DNA of 64,000 nt from NCBI GenBank assembly GCA_011033025.1, contig WFMF01000549.1, forward strand, positions 46,207 through 110,206, in the 5' to 3' direction. The DNA is from Beroe forskalii (taxonomy: Eukaryota > Ctenophora > Nuda > Beroida > Beroidae). Under the pieces are notes generated by a model. That model was given only the letters and a program-made list of their open reading frames with translations. It did no database searches and had not been told where the DNA came from. Numbering within the stretch: the first letter of the stretch is position 1; each line of letters starts with the position of its first letter. The translations under genes were made by a program, and so were the position numbers. Of the stretch, positions 22,901-30,882 are shown piece by piece.

Positions 22901-23582
22901 ATTACTGCAAGATGCAACCTTTATGTTAGTTAAATGTACAAGGAGAAAATTGATATTGGACTAGGTATGTAACTTTCAGAGACCTATACTGTAACAGCAA
23001 TACCCAGCATGAGCATTATTTGTACACCTGACTTTATTCCAATTTAAATTGGTGATAAAGATGACTGTATTTGTTCTACAAAGAAGGTGATAAAAAATTC
23101 TAATTCTAATAACAAATGGTCCTCAATTTTATTCAATAATTTGATGGGTTGTCATTTTTTCTCTACAAATGGATACAACAAAGCAGACAAAACCAATTAT
23201 AATGTTTTTTCTGTATTTTTGGCATTTTTCAGCTTTCTGAATAACAGACTTAACAGACAAAGCGTACAAAATGGACACAACATACATGTCTATTTTGTGT
23301 GTTTTTGCTAGTTTGAACTGTTTTGTTTACCGTGTAAGTTGGGGTACATGGTCACCACTTTGACATGTAACCACTTCACATTATGATCATTCATATTCAC
23401 TAACCTAGTATAGGATAAACTTCATGTTCTTCCCATGTCACTGGAACTTCAGCTGCAGCAAATATCTCCTTTACAGACTCTGATATTTGAGGACCAATAC
23501 CATCCCCAGGGAACAATGTGATAGTATGTTGTGATCGAGACAGGGGGTGGCTTAGCAGTCTTGATATTCTCCTCATCAACAT
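10932..23582 (-). CDS. IDH3A: Isocitrate dehydrogenase [NAD] subunit alpha, mitochondrial
   Basis: Seven exons: 23582-23405, 18594-18329, 18149-17964, 17742-17613, 15807-15704, 11361-11251 and 11018-10932. They total 1062 nt, exactly 354 codons with stop, and all are GT-AG in phase. The N-terminus [18 protein letters not shown] is a mitochondrial presequence. Then come [18 protein letters not shown] (substrate/NAD loop), [65 protein letters not shown] with the metal-binding aspartates, [15 protein letters not shown], and a C-terminus [18 protein letters not shown]. The enzyme oxidises isocitrate to 2-oxoglutarate in the TCA cycle as the catalytic subunit of the IDH3 complex. Two long introns (exon 4-5 and exon 5-6) shelter plus-strand genes, and intron 1 holds a minus-strand gene. 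The alpha assignment rests on the full set of motifs. Confidence 0.95.
11350..11475 (-). repeat. Two-copy duplication across the acceptor of IDH3A exon 6
   Basis: The words CCTTTATTCTGAAA, TTGAAGATTC and AGAGAAAA followed by ATGAAC appear twice in the same order, about 52 bp apart. On the minus strand the first copy is the real TTTCAG acceptor plus the exon start AATAAAGG. The second repeats both, upstream in the intron. A short GATTCCAGAGAA duplication is added inside. Confidence 0.7.
12084..12091 (+). promoter_or_regulatory. TATA box of the VWC-like gene
   Basis: TATAAAAG lies 109 bp before the start ATG of the secreted VWC-like protein. The placement fits transcription starting near 12115 inside the IDH3A intron, so the nested gene probably has its own promoter. 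Confidence 0.55.
12200..12920 (+). CDS. Secreted von Willebrand factor C-like protein, nested in IDH3A intron
   Basis: Exon 1 (12200-12365) encodes signal peptide [19 protein letters not shown] and then [20 protein letters not shown] with [16 protein letters not shown], a VWC half-domain (CxxCxC...C). Exon 2 (12616-12920) continues in phase as [10 protein letters not shown] and ends [16 protein letters not shown]...ECEDKCE. The total is about 156 residues. The same frame is open throughout. However, between about 12645 and 12775 the convincing VWC sequence ([19 protein letters not shown]) lies in another frame. So two compensating indels, real or from assembly, seem to flank that block. VWC proteins bind extracellular ligands such as BMPs, but nothing here shows the partner. 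The gene is antisense to IDH3A and has a TATA box. Confidence 0.75.
12555..12628 (+). repeat. Two-copy duplication across the acceptor of VWC-like exon 2
   Basis: The pattern CCCCTAAACC, a pyrimidine tract, CTCAG, then (G/T)TAAACTCT occurs twice, about 41 bp apart. The downstream copy is the acceptor used at 12616. The upstream copy ends at CTCAG followed by TTAAACTCT. Confidence 0.65.
12921..15703. other. IDH3A intron 5 remainder, no gene
   Basis: AT-rich intron sequence. The only recognisable content is the 3' flank of the VWC-like gene (ATTAAA near 13065) and one MITE-like repeat at 14405-14585. Confidence 0.5.
14405..14585. mobile_element. MITE-like repeat, copy 1
   Basis: It begins ACCATGGTGACTCGACCTTT and ends TACGCCGCGCCTAAAAAGGT, with the two ends partly inverted. 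The same ends bound a shorter copy at 17457-17573 in another IDH3A intron. Confidence 0.5.
16217..17314 (+). CDS. Alpha/beta-hydrolase, ABHD1/2/3-EMB8-like, intronless nested gene
   Basis: I choose the ATG at 16217 (context aaccATGG, product METSEEQW..., 365 aa). An in-frame ATG at 16106 would add 37 residues, but its context is poor. The fold signals are [11 protein letters not shown] (oxyanion region), the nucleophile elbow IGSSLGAAQ (Ser153), acid SQDDRMAE (Asp305 or 306) and the histidine in AGGAHMRY (His335), so the triad looks complete. No signal peptide or strong membrane helix is visible in the chosen form. Members of this group act on lipids and esters; the substrate here is unknown. 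The gene has no introns and sits antisense between IDH3A exons 4 and 5, so retroposition of a copy is one possible origin. No AATAAA is seen just downstream. Confidence 0.85.
   Translation: METSEEQWNQRGPSLVGYHPALATLLGSVMDKYYNPTHLTYKRKLVNLTDGGMVAVDEITDHTATPNPALPNILHLPGGGMHTFSPRTRRISDWFLQAGFPAVYIANRRGCCHVPLYTPRISLFVKEYNDTPQIVDRLVADQPHKKWILIGSSLGAAQALDYLSHASSDRDEVIGGVFDSSVFNGARWLNTMLNDNCYTIRKIIEINIKLWAREVFKNPANDQVREEIARLVDKDKFTEKNIKSLNRDELVHLLYYDLMANMCRDSSIPLKTPEDFHMNAFPYYTNATRSFMKINKPVVMVISQDDRMAEVVEEDLSVMMENPNLCLWMYAGGAHMRYTASYFPYHSFLKEVYLENVNLLATSQL
17457..17573. mobile_element. MITE-like repeat, copy 2
   Basis: Shares ACCATGGTGTCTCGACCTTT and TACGCCGCGCCTCAAAAGGT ends with the copy at 14405-14585. 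CTTTTGAGGC near the left end is the inverse of GCCTCAAAAG near the right end. Confidence 0.5.
19790..20828 (-). CDS. Cysteine-rich secreted protein with GPI-like tail, broken by a frameshift
   Basis: The start at 20828 gives [20 protein letters not shown], a signal peptide, then a long Cys-rich ectodomain ([52 protein letters not shown]). That frame stops with TGA just before 20138. The neighbouring frame is open and continues the same style ([45 protein letters not shown]). It ends at 19790 with hydrophobic [18 protein letters not shown]. The shift lies between about 20200 and 20140. No GT-AG intron explains it, so I read a one-base indel: an assembly error or a recent loss. The intact product would be about 345 residues. 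The family is not recognised; the repeated CxxC pattern resembles Ly6/DUF-type ectodomains. A TATA-like motif lies near 20870. The gene is nested in IDH3A intron 1, on the same strand. Confidence 0.6.
21504..21544. repeat. Near-perfect 41-bp hairpin (20-bp stem, 1-nt loop)
   Basis: The left arm GTTAAATATCAAACTTCATT and right arm AATGAAGTTTGATATTTAAC are exact complements, separated by a single A. It lies in IDH3A intron 1. No function is evident. Confidence 0.85.
21682..22356 (-). mobile_element. Helitron-like non-autonomous element, long form
   Basis: On the minus strand it ends with an AGGCCCAACGGGCCT hairpin followed by CTAG, the Helitron-type 3' end. It aligns throughout with 51034-51732: shared words include AAGCTCAAATTTAATT, TAACTTGG-like blocks and GTATCGTACTCA-type sequence. 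It lies in IDH3A intron 1 and has no ORF. Confidence 0.65.
22357..22629 (-). mobile_element. Helitron-like element, short form, hairpin deleted
   Basis: Abuts the previous copy head to tail. It keeps CTAG, the CACAGCTCACTCGGC block and the TATATAAGAG-like other end, but has lost the CCCGTTGGGCCTG hairpin half (GACTAGCAGGCAAATACAC). Confidence 0.65.
22630..22890 (-). mobile_element. Helitron-like element, short form
   Basis: Third head-to-tail copy. It has the intact hairpin GCAGGCCCGTTGGGCCTGC next to CTAG at 22630, the conserved GCTCACTCGGCGCTGCTACG segment, and ends near TTTATAAGAAAG. Confidence 0.7.
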
Positions 23583-25860
23583 AGCTGATAATAAATAATA
23601 GATCTTTAAAGCAATGTCTTCAACTGATTAAAGTGGAAATTCAAGTTTGGAAAAAAAAGTAACAGGGGCGTGTCCAACTCATGTGCGTGGCTTTTCCATG
23701 CACGGCATAATTGTGCGTGGCTCACTGCCTGTTAATTACAGGCAGCGAGCTGCACACTATTACGCTGCACATCATACAAGCTGCACTTGTATGAGTTTGA
23801 CATGCCACCGTAATTCACTTCTTCCTTTCTTGTCAAATGCCAAATCCCCCCTGCCCAATAATATGTTATAGTATATAGATTCAGAAAAACTGAAGACTGT
23901 TCAATTCACTATTAATAATTAATTAATTAATTAATTACTTCTATATATACACACAATGTGTCACATACGAAAACTTAATAATTTAAAATAACTTGTAGGG
24001 AAAAATGAGATAATTGTAGGGAAAAATGAGATAAGGTAACTATTATATCCAGTTCACACAAGTTCAATTGTCTAGAGACAAATACCTCGAAATAGCACTA
24101 AATACCTCGAAATAGCACTAAAGAACCATACAATATGAAAGTTTGTTAAAAATAATTAATAGGTTGCATTACCGAAAAGGATCATGTTGGTGTTCAAGTA
24201 CAGAGTTGGAGAAAAGTCTTGCAGATTGATGTCTTGAAGAAAGATTTCTTTTTAATACAAATTAACAGAATTAATTGATTAATAAATCTACCTAGTTATA
24301 CCAACGGTATAACCTGCTCCTTATTGGGAGCTCAATGGGCAACTTAAATAATCCATTATTCATATCACTTCATGCAATTAAGCCCATAAATGTAAAACTA
24401 AATTTAAAAGTTAAAAATTTGTTAGATGAAATTAAAAACAAAATAGTATTACCTGACCATAATATACAACTATCATTGACTCAATAACTATATATACAGA
24501 AATATCATCTGATAATGTTTGGTCTTTCATTGGGTTGCTGGTTGATTGGCCATTGGAACAAGATAATTGTCCTTAAAGATCAACAAAACAAGGTCAAGAA
24601 ATAGCCTTCAGATAGTAAGGTTGTCAGTGGAAATGATTCCAAGGTGAAAGTTTACTTCCACGCAACGCAAACAAAGGTATATACATGTTTAGCAAGTCAA
24701 CGTCAAACATAACAAACAGAATTATATTTTGCGCACTCGAGCGCACCTTTTCAAGCAAAATTTTGTTTGTGACTTTTCAACGAAAAGCATGCAGCGCGCG
24801 TAAACTAACTGCAGCGGCACGTCGCGTTGCCGTCCTAACCAGGGCTGTGGTTTCGCGCACAGTGCAGAGTTGCCAGACGTTGTCTGTACTATACCGACTC
24901 TGCGAGTCGGGGCGCGCGCAGCGGGGACCAGGCAATGCAACGCCTGGCTGTGGAAAGGCTAATCCTCAAAATTGCTAAACACGTATACCCTTGGCCTTGT
25001 TTGCGTTGCGCTGCACGTACGCATACCTATGACCCAGACCTATGCGGGCATGCGGCGCGGGCCTAGGAAGCCTCAACACTCAGAAATTTGGAGGGTCGTC
25101 CCCGCGGAAAAAATGGCGCGCGGCGCGGCGGAGGGTAGGGTTAAATCCTACATGGTAAAATCCTACAGGGAAGCGCGCTGGGCTCATACCCACCTGTGCG
25201 TGCTTAGGTAACTCAACATGTGGCATGAGAAATCTGTCTATCATCTATTTGAAACTGTGCAGCTGCGCGCGGCTTAATTGGCGCCGCGCATTTGGAGTAC
25301 CTCTTAATCTAAGTTTTTAGGGCCAAAATAACAATATCGCGTTGGATAACGGAAATTGCTTTGAACAAGTCAGATCATAAACGTCACGTCGTGGGGCCAG
25401 AGGAAGGTCAAAATCAAAGTTAAAGTTCCTCAAGGAAAAACAGCTAGTGTCCGAGCACTCAATAGCTGAATAGGGGTTGCAGGCCATTGGCCAATGCTCA
25501 GTCAAGTGATATGTCGTGTCCCCATATCTCCTAGTTGCGCCACAGCTACCTTATACTCTTATAGTTCTAGCATAACTTGACTTTCACTTATATTAACTTA
25601 TTAAATAACGTGAATTTGGTGGAATGTGGATGGCTTTCGTCGAGACTAAGAAAGAATAAAGATGGTCTTCTGCTAGACACCTTAAGGTTACATTAATATA
25701 GTGAATGAGTTCATTGTGTTATTAAGCGTGGGAAAAAGGGTCATCTGACCATGGGAACTATTCAGCGAGAGAGGAGCAAGGATAGAATTGAGTAGACAAC
25801 ACCAGAACTCAGTTATCTCATCTTCTCATCTTTAAGCGGATCAAATAGCATTTGTTTCCC
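23583..25860. other. Intergenic: IDH3A 5' flank, CpG-rich block, no gene recognised
   Basis: Mostly AT-rich. From about 24730 to 25290 it is much richer in GC and CpG, with many GCGCGC words, and could hold regulatory sequence for IDH3A or the homeobox gene. I find no credible exon. A small tandem duplication of CTCGAAATAGCACTAAATAC lies near 24090. Confidence 0.4.
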
Positions 25861-25915
25861 ACACTACCCGACCACCTCCCCTGTCACTGTCTCAGATCGC
25901 ATCACTTGAGACGGG

Positions 25916-25923
25916 TATATAAG
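25916..25923 (+). promoter_or_regulatory. TATA box of the homeobox gene
   Basis: TATATAAG in GC-richer context (gacggg before it), 211 bp before the start ATG. It predicts transcription starting near 25945 and a 5' UTR of about 180 nt. Confidence 0.6.
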
Positions 25924-26126
25924 TCTCGTGTTAGTTTCGTGATTGAACAAGATCCGATTCGTAGTGGGAATCGTCAACAGGGTCAGATTCGCGGAGTGAA
26001 ATAACCAACTTGAACCATGTTCAGCAAGGCATATCGTAATGAAACGTAAGAGAGCGAAGTGTACGAATTAGGTATAAAGAGATGGGTATCTTAGATGGAG
26101 CCATCATTTGACTTCTTCGCTTCAAC

Positions 26127-27407
26127 ATGTTCCAGCAACAATCTAGTACCGTCCCAGTTGACTACACTCCACGGCCAGTTATCAACTTTCCGTGGGAAAC
26201 TCCTCAGTCACAAGGAATGCCGAATGTTTGCGAGGGGGGCTCTGTAAACTTCCAATGGACTACGCAAAATGTTGTCCACCCGAATAAACCAGAAGACACA
26301 GTTTCTATCCCTTACACAAACCCTGTTACTTGTACTCCCAACAACATGCATCCCCAAGATGCAGTCTTCTCAACTCCAACCTACACATTACAAACCCCAA
26401 CCTACGCTGGATCAGTTGCTTCCTCCCCAGTTCCACAACACACTATCCAACCCTCCCCAGATCCTAATCTACTTCTCCCACCCTCAACTTTCCACTGTTC
26501 CTCCTCTTCAACCCCGGAAAGTCAGTGCTACAGTACCTTTGAAGAGCACCCAACACTTGGCTCATCGCCCAGATACCAACCTGCCACGGCAGACTCCACT
26601 ACACCGGACCTTGTGCCGGCTGATGGACAGCCCTCAAATCCACCAACTGCCTGTTCCTACATGTCTTACCCTGGCTACCAGCCAGCCACATCAACCAGTT
26701 ACCAGCCTGTCACATCAACCAGCTACCAGCCTGCCACATCAACCAGTTACCAGCCTGCCACATCAACAGGCTACCAGCCTGTCACCTCAATAAGCTACCA
26801 GCTCCCAAGTTACTGCCAATACCAAGCGAACACCATACATCCGACCAGCTACAGCTCTCCTTCCACCCTTACAGAGACTAGAACCCCTGACAATCCAATG
26901 CCTGGTACCATCAGTAACCAAAGTGCTGGGTACTTCCAACCAGCCATATCAACCAGCAGCTATCCCTCATTCCAAATTCCACCAGTGCCTGCTCCTGCTA
27001 CAGTTCACTACACTCCGACACAGCCATCTTCAGACGATAAACTCCTCGCAAACCACCAACCTCCTCTACCCACCACTGCTCCCTGCCCAACAGATGTCTC
27101 TCCATTCCCCTACCACCTCTTCCAGTATCCAGACCCGCACCAAGGTGGCGGCAAGATCAAACGAAAGGAGAAGAAACGGACTGAGTTCTCCCCGGCAGAT
27201 GTCAAGGTTTTGGAAGCTGCTTTTGCGGAGAGTGACTTCGCTCGGGGAGCAAAACGAGACGAACTGGCGACGTCTCTAGGCGTACCACTGCGGAGTATCA
27301 CGGTGTGGTTCCAGAACAAGAGAGCTAAGCTGAGAAAGGACAAGAAGAGGATGGAACTGTTAGAGCAGGCTGCGAAGACAGGGGTTGTTACCAGTGAGAA
27401 ACTGTGA
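26127..27407 (+). CDS. Homeobox transcription factor, single exon, C-terminal homeodomain
   Basis: The product is 426 residues, with no intron. Residues 1-340 are low complexity, rich in Pro, Ser, Thr, Gln and Tyr. They include a run of YQPATSTS octapeptides (about residues 182-225) and look like a disordered activation region. A basic KIKRKEKKR leads into the homeodomain at about 347-406. Invariant positions are present: R5, F8, L16, F20, W48, F49, N51 and R53. Position 50 is Gln and helix 3 reads SITVWFQNKRAKLRK. Gln50 with VWFQNKRAK suggests a PRD-like or orphan class; there is no paired, POU, LIM or hexapeptide motif. It should act as a nuclear DNA-binding regulator on TAAT-type sites. 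A TATA box at 25916 and AATAAA at 27675 bracket the transcript. I cannot name an orthologue. Confidence 0.92.
   Translation: MFQQQSSTVPVDYTPRPVINFPWETPQSQGMPNVCEGGSVNFQWTTQNVVHPNKPEDTVSIPYTNPVTCTPNNMHPQDAVFSTPTYTLQTPTYAGSVASSPVPQHTIQPSPDPNLLLPPSTFHCSSSSTPESQCYSTFEEHPTLGSSPRYQPATADSTTPDLVPADGQPSNPPTACSYMSYPGYQPATSTSYQPVTSTSYQPATSTSYQPATSTGYQPVTSISYQLPSYCQYQANTIHPTSYSSPSTLTETRTPDNPMPGTISNQSAGYFQPAISTSSYPSFQIPPVPAPATVHYTPTQPSSDDKLLANHQPPLPTTAPCPTDVSPFPYHLFQYPDPHQGGGKIKRKEKKRTEFSPADVKVLEAAFAESDFARGAKRDELATSLGVPLRSITVWFQNKRAKLRKDKKRMELLEQAAKTGVVTSEKL
26683..26808 (+). repeat. 24-bp in-frame coding repeat in the homeobox gene
   Basis: Five to six copies of a 24-bp unit (TACCAGCCTGCCACATCAAC plus CAGT) encode the octapeptide YQPATSTS. 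The unit is a multiple of three, so copy-number change preserves the frame. Confidence 0.85.
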
Positions 27408-27674
27408 GGATATCATTGAATGATCGGAACAGAAAGTAACCAGTAAAGTAGGATATTGTGATTTTAGTATCAGAGATCAGTGAATTTGAGGATTCGTAAT
27501 TTATTTATTTATTTGTTATTTTATACAGTATTTGATATTTATTATACAATTCATATAGAGCAGTTTCATGTTATTATTCATAAAAATTGCGAATGGTAAT
27601 TTTACAATTAATTTTCAAAACGATTCGTCATAACCACATTTTATTGGTCAGACTTTTAATGCCACTTTAATTTC

Positions 27675-27680
27675 AATAAA
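27675..27680 (+). other. Polyadenylation signal of the homeobox gene
   Basis: AATAAA about 270 bases after the stop codon, in AT-rich 3' sequence. Confidence 0.5.
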
Positions 27681-28423
27681 TGGATAAAAGAAGATAATCA
27701 CTCATTCCCTTTTGATAAAAAGATTAAGAAAAGGCTTCTGCGATCACAAACATTATTCGCAAAATGAAAGTATGCTTGAAGGCATTCTAAGAAATGATAT
27801 TTTCCACAAAAACGTCTTCACAGGGCGCCACGAACACAAGGAGAGATCTGCGGATCATTGACACCATTCCAACTTTGATCAGAGATACGTACCCTCTTGA
27901 GCTAAACATAACTACAGATACACGCAATAATAACATTCCCATGTACATAAACCAGAGCCTTCCCCAGACATCTGCAACTTGAAGAGGAGATAAAAATACA
28001 AACATAAATATAAGAAAGAGTAGTACAATCTTTGTTCTTGAGTTTTAACAACAAGGTTCATCTTAACTTCATCAAACCGACACCATCATCATATCTTCAG
28101 GTCCTCTCATATACCGCACATTCATGTCATTATTCGGTCGGCGAAGCTCCTGCTTTGCGCGTCTTTCGCATACTTCCGACATTTGTAGGAAACCATTTGG
28201 AGCACGACCATACACGACTGTATACCTCCATCACATGATATACTTTCCGATCACAGATGAAATCTTTGCGATATATACACATGTCGAATGTACGCCAAAC
28301 ACCGACCGTCGAGCATATCTCTGTCATCGTACGTACGTATATCTTCGACTGCGCGCTTTATTTATTTTATCTCGGTAGAAAACCCCACGATTTATATAAA
28401 CAGTTCATCCCGCTACAGCCGCC

Positions 28424-30882
28424 TTAGAAGCGCCGGCCGCTCTTGTTGAGCCGAGCTCTGAATCTGGCTACAGTGTTCAATAGGTCCGTACCTGAGGGAG
28501 ATTTATATGGTCAGTAATTCAGTCAATGTTAAAACTTTTATTATATTCGGTTCTATAATTTAGAAGATTTTATATCTACATCTGAACGCCTAATTTCAAA
28601 TCTAAGTGTCTAATCATTGTGAGCGGCATCAGGGTACTGGTAGTCATGAGTCATAATTAGACCATTCTCTGGAGGAAATTATTCGCATATTCTGCGTATG
28701 TCTCAGTTCGTTAGGTCACTTGGTGATAGTATCGGAATATTTAAGAATACAATAACCATCCCAATCATTTTACGATCAGACCACCAATCATGTACGGGTG
28801 TAAATAAAATTTAGGCATTCTGACACGAGATTATCATCACCGTTTTGACAATTTGACTTACTAGTACTACACGTACGTATGTGGTATATCGCACAAGAAT
28901 AAGTCACGAGTTTGGGACTTTATGAGCGACTTAATCACGACTGGGGTGTGGTATCGATGTAATTGTCACGCTAAGTCTTAGTTGACAGCCAAGTTTGACT
29001 TTTCTCGTTATAAAGCTCCATGAATCTTAATCTTATTATTGCCAACCGATATTCAGGAACTGACCAATTTTTTCTCCACCATTTCATATTACAGCACTTC
29101 TGTACTGTAGTATATAGATAAAAATATAATGCTTTTGTCATAGCACAAATTTGTTCCTGCACTGCACCCACAAGCTTTTATTGCCACTTTGCTCATCCTT
29201 TAAATGTTCCAGGTGAAAAGCATCACTTCAGTTTTCACAGCTCTTTCATAAAGATGCCGCGCGCCACTATACGAAACAGCAGTTTAAGTTTTCAAGGAAT
29301 GGGACATCGAAATTTATCAGACTTGAATAAAAATTCAATGCATTGGAATTTGGAAAGTGATAATGACGTTTTACTGTTTACTCTCCCATGTGTGACAACT
29401 AACACCTGTCACAATGCGTGAGAAAATCATCAATAACAAAAACTCCCTTTCGTTAGATAATCTCTTATTTTTCTCACATTCCCAACATACCTTCCACTCT
29501 GTTGGTGAAGTACTGGAATAGGATGAAGTCAATGACGCAGGCGACGCCCAGGACGGCTGCCATCATGGTTAGCCACTTCGTGTTTTCACTGTCCACTGTC
29601 CAGTAGAGGATCAGACACAACACGACTGAGGGGGTGGTCATGGGGTGAGGAAAATTCAGGGATGATCAAGATTATAAATCTGAAGTTTCATAGGAAGGGA
29701 AGGGGCTCTGTTAATGTTTACTCCAGATGAAATTTATGAAAATGATAGACTTTTCGGACATTAACTACTTTTATGTTTCTGCAGTATTTGCGTTTCTGCA
29801 GAGAAGCTGCGGAGAAAGTTAGGTGGTACTTACTGATGGTGGGAAGGACGTACAGTAGGATCTGGGTTATTCTGTGCATCACTATGACAATCCGCCTCCT
29901 TTCCTTGGCTCGCTCTACGGCAGCTGAAAGCAAACAAGTGTCAAGATTACAAAGAGTTTAAGTTAAAGAAGGACAATAGACCGCCTCATAGAGTCTGACA
30001 GCATGTGGCTTACTTATAAGGAAAATCGTATATTGTTTCCTTTTGTTCGAATTCTTGAGTAACCTACAAAGTACAAATTTATAATTCACCTTGTCCCCCT
30101 GAAACCCCTTCAAGTACTATTGAAGTATTGACCATGTCCCCTTAAACCACAATTATTTATTAACCTTGTGCTCCTAAATCCACTTCAATCAATTATTCAC
30201 CTTGCGCCCCTTTAGACCCCCTATTACCGAGCATTATTGACCTTGAGCCCCTCGGACCCCTATTACTAATTATTATTCAGCTTGGCCCCCTTAAACCCCA
30301 ATTATTCACCTTGCGCCCCTTAAGACCCCCTATTACCGAGCATTATTCACCTTGCGCCCCCTTAGACCCCCCCTATTACTGATTATTATTCCCCTTGAGC
30401 CCCCTCGGATCCCTATTAGTATTTCTGATTATTATTCACCTTGAGCCCCCTCGGACCCCTGGTGGCTGAGGATATCAAGAGCGGAGGGTCTCCTAGACCC
30501 ACTATCGTATATCTCCATGTTAGCAACTTGGGATGACAGTCTATCCAGCTCAATATGATCGGACAGCACATTAGGGAGACACAGGTCGGGAGCCCCCATT
30601 GGCCGTTACAGGGGCACTTCGCCGCGTGTCTAGCGGAGTTTTGAGGTGGTGGCTGTTGGCTGCCGGGGAGGAACAGGACTTAGTGAGGGGTTTGGGGGTG
30701 GCGGGCAGGGAGTTGGTGGTGGTGACAGGTGTCTTGGAGACGAAGGGGATGGTGACCGCTATCTGGGGCTCCAGCTCCACCTCCTCCTCCTCTTCTTCTT
30801 CAGGGGGCACCGTGTCTATCATGGCGGGGCACGTGCCTGCGCGGCTCAATGCACGTGGAGTGCGCGCATCAGTGTTACAGAG
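28424..30882 (-). CDS. Two-helix membrane protein, C-terminal part (unrecognised family)
   Basis: Four exons join in phase: about 30882-30440, 29923-29834, 29625-29491 and 28491-28424. The first encodes a polar, Pro/Ser/Thr-rich, presumably cytosolic region with an acidic run (PPEEEEEEEVELEP) and ends RRPSALDILSHQGSEGAQ. The next two encode AAVERAKERRRIVIVMHRIT and two hydrophobic helices (about ITQILLYVLPTIIVVLCLIL and LTMMAAVLGVACVIDFILF). The last is GTDLLNTVARFRARLNKSGR then RF and stop. The frame slips once near 30590, beside a run of five G, probably a consensus indel. The acceptor at 30882 is a guess and more exons must lie upstream; the exon at 48.3 kb is a possible but unproven candidate. 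The last donor-bearing exon (30440) is followed by a minisatellite of donors. Confidence 0.6.
30063..30466 (-). repeat. Minisatellite (about 40-55 bp) across the donor at 30440
   Basis: About nine imperfect copies. Read on the minus strand, each has a G-rich exon-like piece (GGGTCCGAGGGGGCTCAAG or a variant) followed by GTGAATAAT, the exon end and donor. The true exon ends at 30440; the copies extend 375 bp into the intron. Units vary in length and sequence, so the array is older than the 32-bp one. Confidence 0.8.

Noticed and set aside
24685-24978. Arg/Ala-rich ORF in the CpG-rich block
   Set aside because: High GC alone lengthens ORFs; the residues show no domain and no splice logic.
27787-28005. 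Extra exon with hydrophobic segment (VADVWGRLWFMYMGMLLL)
   Set aside because: The membrane-protein gene already ends in phase at 28424; nothing ties this ORF to a transcript.
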